Shown in pieces: positions 59,363-64,000 of a stretch of 64,000 bases of DNA. The notes beneath the pieces were generated by a model, which did no database searches, was not told the DNA's origin, and saw only the letters and a list, made by a program, of their open reading frames with translations. The position numbers and the translations under genes were made by a program. Each line of letters begins with the position of its first letter. Positions within the stretch are counted from its first letter, which is position 1. Source of the DNA: Glaciecola blandensis (GTDB taxonomy: Bacteria; Pseudomonadota; Gammaproteobacteria; Enterobacterales; Alteromonadaceae); assembly GCF_031846165.1 (NCBI RefSeq), contig NZ_JAVRIE010000007.1, positions 236,926-300,925 of the forward strand. Reading direction: 5' to 3'.

Positions 59363-60202
59363 CTAAGCTATATTTACATTTAAATGATAACCAGAGTACT
59401 TTCGCATATTAATCACGCGGTTTTCGTCTAGTATTAAATACTGACCTTTTATCCCCATTAATTTACCTTCAAAACCACCCTCCTTATCAAGATTAATAGA
59501 CTTAATCTTTTCTGGGTACTTTAAAACAGGGTAATTAATATTAACAACGCTAGACTCCACAAGTTCTATCGATTGAAGTCCGTGTTCTTGCTGTAGTTCA
59601 GCAATCTGGTCGGCAGCTTCACTCAATAGTGTTTCTTTTAGGGCGATTAAATCGAATAATTCAGGCTCGCCTTGCAACATCTTACGCCAATTCGTTTTAT
59701 CAGCGATTTGTGCTTTCAGCGCAGTTTCAACCAAACCACTCATTAAACGATTCTTCACTCGCAAAATGGGTAATGCTTGTGAAGCTCCTTGATCAATCCA
59801 TCTAGAGGATACCCCCTCAGTCACAAAACGGGTAATACCCACCTTTGTGTTGCCTGTGTTAGACAAATAAACAAAATGCCCTTTGAGACAGTTCGCTTCT
59901 CCCCACTCAGGCTCTCTGCAAGTTCCCTTATCATAATGGCATAGTTCAGGCTTGATAATACAAGTATCACATTGTGCTAGACGCATTAAGCAAGGATAAC
60001 AATAACCTTGGTTAAAACTTTTCTTAGTGACTCTATCGCAATGGACACAATTTATTTGAGCATTATGTTGCACGCTGATGTGATGGCCAATCGCCTCATT
60101 CATATTTGCGAAACTCTCACCCACAGGAAGTTCGTAAATAGCTAGATTATCGCTATCTACACTGACTCTCATTTTTTTTATATTGCCTTCAAAGCTTGCC
60201 AT
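59363..60202 (-). CDS. DUF2797 family zinc-ribbon protein
   Basis: 279-aa cytosolic protein of unknown function. An N-terminal region (about residues 50-95) has a CVHC...CYPC zinc-ribbon, followed by CDTC and CHYDKGTCREPEWGEANCLK. The conserved middle reads HFVYLSNTGNTKVGITR, reminiscent of a GIY-YIG-like strand order (VYLSNTGNTKVGIT), though the rest is not clear. CTGGAAA lies about 7 bp before the ATG. Upstream 173-bp gap shows no other feature. Confidence 0.75.
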   Translation of the reverse strand: MASFEGNIKKMRVSVDSDNLAIYELPVGESFANMNEAIGHHISVQHNAQINCVHCDRVTKKSFNQGYCYPCLMRLAQCDTCIIKPELCHYDKGTCREPEWGEANCLKGHFVYLSNTGNTKVGITRFVTEGVSSRWIDQGASQALPILRVKNRLMSGLVETALKAQIADKTNWRKMLQGEPELFDLIALKETLLSEAADQIAELQQEHGLQSIELVESSVVNINYPVLKYPEKIKSINLDKEGGFEGKLMGIKGQYLILDENRVINMRKYSGYHLNVNIA

Positions 60203-60375
60203 ATATATTTCCAGAAACTATTTTGTTGAGCATGATAGTGATTCCTAGTTCCAATGACAAACAGGATTGAGATAGAAAAGCGCTAAACAACTTTGTTCGA
60301 ACGTTTATGATAATTCATCAAATATAAATTGTTTGTGAACAATAGGCGTAAATCATAATATTTGACCACAGTGAA

Positions 60376-60591
60376 TTGGATCGAAAAGAAAAATTGATTA
60401 ACGAAAAATTAGAGTTACTGAAAAAAGAAACCGATGAATTAATCACAAAATGCACGGAAATAGGTGATGAGAAAACGGTACAGTTGTTGTCCGAAATTGC
60501 TGAGATGCTAGACATAGCACACAATACTCACTTAGGAAATGCGTTGACGACGCTAAGCGCATTAGTAACAAAAGAGCTAAGTAAAAAATAA
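60376..60591 (+). CDS. Small coiled-coil protein, unknown
   Basis: 71-aa highly charged, helical protein (KEKLINEKLELLKKETDELI, then a second helix EIAEMLDIAH). Starts with TTG because no ATG or GTG is available after the in-frame stop at 60349. Weak ribosome site. The convergent hairpin directly after its stop supports a real transcript end. I do not recognise the family. Confidence 0.5.
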   Translation: MDRKEKLINEKLELLKKETDELITKCTEIGDEKTVQLLSEIAEMLDIAHNTHLGNALTTLSALVTKELSKK

Positions 60592-60622
60592 GCCCCAATG
60601 TTAAGGATCTAACAATGGGGCT
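60591..60622. terminator. Bidirectional terminator
   Basis: AGCCCCAATGTTA (60591-60603) and TAACAATGGGGCT (60610-60622) form a 13-bp stem with one mismatch and a 6-nt loop. On the minus strand a run of six Ts follows, fitting the collagen-like/spondin gene; the plus side has few Ts. Confidence 0.8.
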
Positions 60623-60633
60623 CAAAATGACTT

Positions 60634-61497
60634 CTAACGGGTTCTCGTCACAACGATCTTCGCTGTGGGATTATCCCAACGGTCACTTTCATTAAGCACC
60701 GAAGTTGCTAGACCTTCCCTGCTAGGATCGCTAACGTTTTCATTCGTTACGACACCTCGGTGCACATGCACAGCATCCACAACATCATCTCTTACTGCTG
60801 AGAACCCAGCACTTGCGCCACCACCGCCTGCAGCCCCTGCCGCAGGTCCTGGCATCGTATCAGCAGTTTCAAGGTTTGCTTCGGTACCCGAATCCCAACT
60901 TACCGTCATAAACGCTTTTTGGTCGCCAACTTCCATATTGGAAATATCCATCGCATTTAAACCCGTGAAAGCATCGTTGGTATCTACCAGCATCGTCAAC
61001 ACCGACACTCTCAGATTATCAGTATCCAAGGTTGGCACAACAAGTGTCGTTTCACTGCCAATGCTTCTTGGTGGAGTTCCGGCGCCTTGCTGCGCATCGA
61101 GAAATTCCACTGATTGTGTCGCTTCATCAATCAAACCACTAGCATTGCCGCCTTCAGCAAGCATTTCCAAAGCAACACTAGCTGGCTCACCCGGCACAAA
61201 GGCATAGTATCCAGGCTCATGGGCTACCACTGAGGCAGGTGAGAACGGTTGACCGTACGTGAGATTAGTAATGCTAACGGTATAAACAGCAAGATTACCT
61301 GATTGTCCATTATTACCGTCGTCACCGTCCTGACCGTCTGCTCCATCTGCACCATCTTGCCCATCTGCGCCATCTTGACCGGCTGGTCCTTGAACACCCT
61401 GTGGACCAACAGGCCCTTGTTCACCGTCATCAACGCAACCTGCTGCTAAAGCAACGAGCAGCGCTAATGAGGACAATTTAAGTATTGTAGTTTTCAT
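60634..61497 (-). CDS. Lipoprotein with collagen-like repeats and spondin domain
   Basis: 287-aa lipoprotein: lipobox LAAGC (Cys 21), then 14 Gly-X-Y triplets (residues 25-66, Asp/Ala/Gln-rich), then a spondin_N-type domain (about 68-287) beginning YTVSITNLTYGQPFSPASVV and containing FVPGEPASVALEMLAEGG and AVHVHRGVV. ATG 61497 has GGGGG about 7 bp upstream and gives the lipobox; the frame is open further upstream to 61560. It starts 14 bp after the stop of the paralogous gene upstream. Outer-membrane surface role is inferred. Confidence 0.8.
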   Translation of the reverse strand: MKTTILKLSSLALLVALAAGCVDDGEQGPVGPQGVQGPAGQDGADGQDGADGADGQDGDDGNNGQSGNLAVYTVSITNLTYGQPFSPASVVAHEPGYYAFVPGEPASVALEMLAEGGNASGLIDEATQSVEFLDAQQGAGTPPRSIGSETTLVVPTLDTDNLRVSVLTMLVDTNDAFTGLNAMDISNMEVGDQKAFMTVSWDSGTEANLETADTMPGPAAGAAGGGGASAGFSAVRDDVVDAVHVHRGVVTNENVSDPSREGLATSVLNESDRWDNPTAKIVVTRTR

Positions 61498-61511
61498 TAT
61501 TTTGCCCCCAA

Positions 61512-62354
61512 TTAAGATGCTGGAACAACGATAGTCACGCGAGCCACTGGGTTTAACCAACGGTGGACGGTCGAATCCAAATCACTTGAACCATCGGTTA
61601 GGCTAGTATCACCTAAAGTATTGCGATGAATATGGACTGGACCATCAGTGCCATCGACAACTTCTGTTGGGCTTGCAAGTGGGTCGCCATTTTCATCAAA
61701 GCCGACAGTTACCGCGACACCCGTTCCTCCCGTTCCCATCGATGGCGCTATATTAGGTGCACCCGCACCAGCTACCCCAGGAACACCATAACCACCAAGT
61801 GGCAAACCACCCTCTTCTGTGATGTCAGTTCTTGTGCTGTTTAATTCATCATTCAGTTCTGTACCAGCGTCATATGCATTAAGGTAATAAGTGTAAGTGC
61901 CAGGTTCACTTGGGATCATAATAGAATCCAAACCAGCAAAAGCATCATTGCTTGGGATCAACATTGTAAGTAGTGAGAAGTAAGGCTTGTCCATAGTGTC
62001 AAACGAATACGTTAGTGTGCTTGATGGCGCTAATAAACCACCAAAACGATGCCATGTGTTACTGCCGTTGTCAGTGTCTACAGGTCCAAGTGCAGCTTCA
62101 AAGTTCTGACCGCTCGAGTCAGCATTCTGCGCGTCGTCAATGACACCTGCTTCAGCTAACCAAGCTAAGGCGGTACTGGCTTCCGTGCCAACCTCGAAAG
62201 CATCAACGCTTGCGTCATGTGCTATTGCTAAACGCGGTGTCATATAGTTCGCATGTGTTAAGTTTGTAATACTTAGTTCAACCTCTACCGCCTGTGAGTA
62301 ACCTGATGCTGATAGCCCAATCATTGCGGCTAGTGCTAATTTGTTAAGTTTCAT
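61512..62354 (-). CDS. Exported spondin-domain protein
   Basis: 280-aa secreted protein with a signal peptide (1-22, ending SQA) and a spondin-like domain: VELSITNLTHANYMTPRLAI, FEVGTEASTALAWLAEAG, SLLTMLIPSNDAFAGLD and the conserved VHIHRN. A Gly/Pro-rich loop (about 183-213) separates two halves. Homologous to the next gene over its whole spondin part, so the pair is a tandem duplication in one operon. Likely periplasmic or extracellular; function unknown. Confidence 0.8.
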   Translation of the reverse strand: MKLNKLALAAMIGLSASGYSQAVEVELSITNLTHANYMTPRLAIAHDASVDAFEVGTEASTALAWLAEAGVIDDAQNADSSGQNFEAALGPVDTDNGSNTWHRFGGLLAPSSTLTYSFDTMDKPYFSLLTMLIPSNDAFAGLDSIMIPSEPGTYTYYLNAYDAGTELNDELNSTRTDITEEGGLPLGGYGVPGVAGAGAPNIAPSMGTGGTGVAVTVGFDENGDPLASPTEVVDGTDGPVHIHRNTLGDTSLTDGSSDLDSTVHRWLNPVARVTIVVPAS

Positions 62355-62413
62355 GTTTTATCTTCCTCGATATATTGAAATGGGTTTGTTTGGTTAACGA
62401 GAAATAAGATAAA

Positions 62414-62436
62414 TGACACTTCTAACTAAAGTGTCA
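62414..62436. promoter_or_regulatory. Inverted repeat upstream of the spondin operon
   Basis: TGACACTT (62414-62421) and AAGTGTCA (62429-62436) are exact complements with a 7-nt spacer, 60 bp before the spondin start. Plausible operator; no promoter was fixed with confidence. The rest of the 62355-62593 gap is AT-rich and unremarkable. Confidence 0.4.
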
Positions 62437-62593
62437 CAAAGAACTAACAAAACACGCACTATTTAGTCTTTGTTTTATGACAAGGAATAAAACTGTAAAT
62501 AGGTGTCGTATGAAAGCTTAATGGTTTGCATGTGATACAGTCAGATAATACTTTCGAGATGTGAATGCATCTGCTTAAAGGACAGACAGATAA

Positions 62594-63964
62594 ATGAAAC
62601 AAAAAGACCAACTAGACCTAACTAAATCACTACTAGAACAAGCTAAGAACTCTGCATTTTCATATTTAGAGAATACGAATGATTTGCCTGTCTTTCCTGG
62701 TACGGATGCTTTAGCGCTCTTAGATGATTTGTCTAAACCGTTTCATACAGAATCTATTGATCCAAGTGTTACTCTCTCTGAATTAAGTCAAATCGGCGAC
62801 AAAACCATTGTCAATCATGGCGGTAGTCGCTATTTCGGTTTTGTGAATGGCGGTGTTTTGCCAATCGGTATAGCAGCTAGGTGGATAGCGGATACTTGGG
62901 ACCAAAATGCGGCCTTGGAGGTAATGTCTCCCTTGGCTGCCAAGCTTGAAGAGGTTTGCGAATCCTGGCTTGTGGACTTATTTAACCTTCCAGCCAAAAC
63001 TAAGATGGGTTTAGTTGGTGGCACATCAGTAGCAACCTTATGTGGAATTGCTGCTGCAAGGCATTATTTATTAAGCAAACTTGGTTGGGATATCAACGCA
63101 GATGGATTAATGAATTCACCGAGACTTCGCATAATCATGGGAGATCAAACACACGGTACTGTGACTAAGATGGTTAAGCTCTTGGGTTTCGGTAGTAACA
63201 GTATTGAAATCGTTCCTTCAGATAAGCAAGGAAGGATGTTGGTCAATAAAATACCCACACTTGATGACCACTGTATCGTTATATTACAGGCCGGAAATGT
63301 CTGCACTGGATCTTATGATGACTTTAGTTCTATTTGCGAATTAGCAAATAACGCGCAAGCATGGGTTCATATCGATGGCGCTTTTGGCTTATGGGCATTA
63401 GCATCTGAAAAATTTACTAATCTAACGAAAGGAATTCAGCTTGCCGACTCTTGGTCCGCTGATAGCCATAAAACACTTAATACACCCTATGATTGCGGTG
63501 CTATCTTTTGTAAACATCCAACATCACTGGTTGAGGCTCTTCATCAACAAGGGAGTTATATTTCCGCAGGCGATAATCGCGACAGCATGAGTTTTACACC
63601 TGATATGTCGAGACGAGCAAGAGGCATAGATCTATGGGCCTGCTTACATCATTTGGGCAAAAAAGGCATTCAACAGTTGGTTGACCGTTTGCATTTTGGC
63701 GCCATTTTCATGAAAGAAGGTTTATCGTCGATTGGATTTCATATAGAAAACGATGTCCATTTTAACCAAGTCATCGTAAGGGCCGAAAGCGATGCTAAAA
63801 CCAAGCATATTTTACATGACGTTCAAAAGAACGGTGTTGTATGGTGTGGTAGCGCAATGTGGAAAGGACATTTTGTTATCAGAATCAGTATTTGCTCGTG
63901 GCAAACAAACGATAGTGACCTCACTATCGCACTCAAAGAATTTGAACGCGCTTTCAATAGTTGA
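62594..63964 (+). CDS. Group II PLP-dependent decarboxylase-like enzyme
   Basis: 456-aa cytosolic enzyme of the pyridoxal-dependent decarboxylase family (glutamate/tyrosine/aromatic amino acid type). PLP lysine is K293 in ADSHKTLNTPYDCG, the PLP-ring Asp is D261 in VHIDGAFGLWA, and the phosphate-binding segment is GGTSVATLCGI (about 142-152). The N-terminal half carries NHGGSRYFGFVNGG. Substrate is not determined; loop residues do not match glutamate decarboxylases clearly. AAAGGA lies upstream. The right edge of the window follows closely. Confidence 0.88.
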   Translation: MKQKDQLDLTKSLLEQAKNSAFSYLENTNDLPVFPGTDALALLDDLSKPFHTESIDPSVTLSELSQIGDKTIVNHGGSRYFGFVNGGVLPIGIAARWIADTWDQNAALEVMSPLAAKLEEVCESWLVDLFNLPAKTKMGLVGGTSVATLCGIAAARHYLLSKLGWDINADGLMNSPRLRIIMGDQTHGTVTKMVKLLGFGSNSIEIVPSDKQGRMLVNKIPTLDDHCIVILQAGNVCTGSYDDFSSICELANNAQAWVHIDGAFGLWALASEKFTNLTKGIQLADSWSADSHKTLNTPYDCGAIFCKHPTSLVEALHQQGSYISAGDNRDSMSFTPDMSRRARGIDLWACLHHLGKKGIQQLVDRLHFGAIFMKEGLSSIGFHIENDVHFNQVIVRAESDAKTKHILHDVQKNGVVWCGSAMWKGHFVIRISICSWQTNDSDLTIALKEFERAFNS

Positions 63965-63978
63965 TAGTAGGGGCCCGT

Positions 63979-64000
63979 AAAAAGGGGTCAGAGTGAATTA
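63979..64000 (+). repeat. Possible dispersed-repeat or RAYT-boundary motif at window edge
   Basis: The last bases, AAAAAGGGGTCAGAGTGAAT then TA, match from memory a motif frequently found beside REP-associated tyrosine transposase (TnpA_REP) genes in marine gammaproteobacteria. Only the motif is visible; the expected transposase would lie beyond the edge. Confidence 0.35.

Noticed and set aside
60665..61207. 180-aa plus-strand frame inside the collagen-like/spondin gene
   Set aside because: It is the complement of a gene with lipobox and domain evidence; low-complexity and no ribosome site.

Overview
The window is a chromosomal segment of a Gram-negative gammaproteobacterium, most likely a marine member of the Alteromonadales or a close relative. 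Reasons: the yrbG-kdsD-kdsC-lptCAB-rpoN-hpf-ptsN-rapZ-ptsO block is in the E. coli order; arcB is divergent from gltBD; lptFG is divergent from pepA-holC-valS; there are LPS-transport genes, moderately AT-rich DNA, and PEP-CTERM-like and GlyGly-CTERM sorting tails. No phage, plasmid, CRISPR or complete insertion sequence is present. Almost all of the window is gene-dense core chromosome.

Layout. 1-7.6 kb: an LPS/Kdo synthesis and export operon (yrbG-like 3' end, kdsD, kdsC, lptC, lptA, lptB) running into sigma-54 and the nitrogen PTS (rpoN, hpf, ptsN, rapZ, ptsO). 7.7-12.8 kb: mgtE, an orphan hybrid histidine kinase, an XRE regulator, yacL and rluA. 12.9-15.3 kb: a REP-like tandem/inverted repeat cluster, a MarR gene with a readable promoter-operator, and a divergent LysR/VOC pair. 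15.5-25.6 kb: a TMEM143/DUF3754-like membrane protein, arcB, a 593-bp regulatory gap and gltBD. 25.8-32.1 kb: an unrecognised secreted Ala/Glu-rich repeat protein, a DUF2726 membrane protein behind a near-consensus sigma-54 promoter, then mtnN, a divergent CbiB-like protein, btuF, a periplasmic rhodanese and an Mpv17-like membrane protein. 32.1-42.7 kb: a BenE-type transporter, tyrS, mepM, small enzymes, a second REP-like cluster, a NatAB-type ABC exporter, an HPt/HD-GYP fusion and plsC. 42.7-49.9 kb: rraB, an unrecognised 482-aa protein, a PEP-CTERM-like protein, a Cys/Met PLP enzyme, a GlyGly-CTERM protein and a lipoprotein prolyl oligopeptidase. 49.9-57.7 kb: valS-holC-pepA divergent from lptFG, then an RDD protein. 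57.8-64 kb: tRNA-Leu(CAA), a tandem DsbA/HCCA-isomerase-like protein, DUF2797, a small coiled-coil protein, two adjacent spondin-domain proteins (one with a collagen-like stretch) and a group II PLP decarboxylase. A motif possibly belonging to a repeat or transposase boundary sits at the right edge.

How the genes work together. The two lpt loci (lptCAB and lptFG) together supply most of the LPS export bridge, and kdsD/kdsC supply Kdo. RpoN made at the left end could act on the sigma-54 promoter at 27.55 kb, the only such site noticed. ArcB and gltBD link respiration state and nitrogen assimilation only by neighbourhood. No single new multi-gene system stands out. The best candidates for undescribed biology are the Ala/Glu repeat protein with the sigma-54-driven DUF2726 gene, the mtnN/CbiB-like/btuF cluster, the spondin pair, the HPt/HD-GYP fusion, the Mpv17-like protein and the 482-aa unknown. 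Family assignments are from recognised motifs and remembered homologues only; no database search was run.
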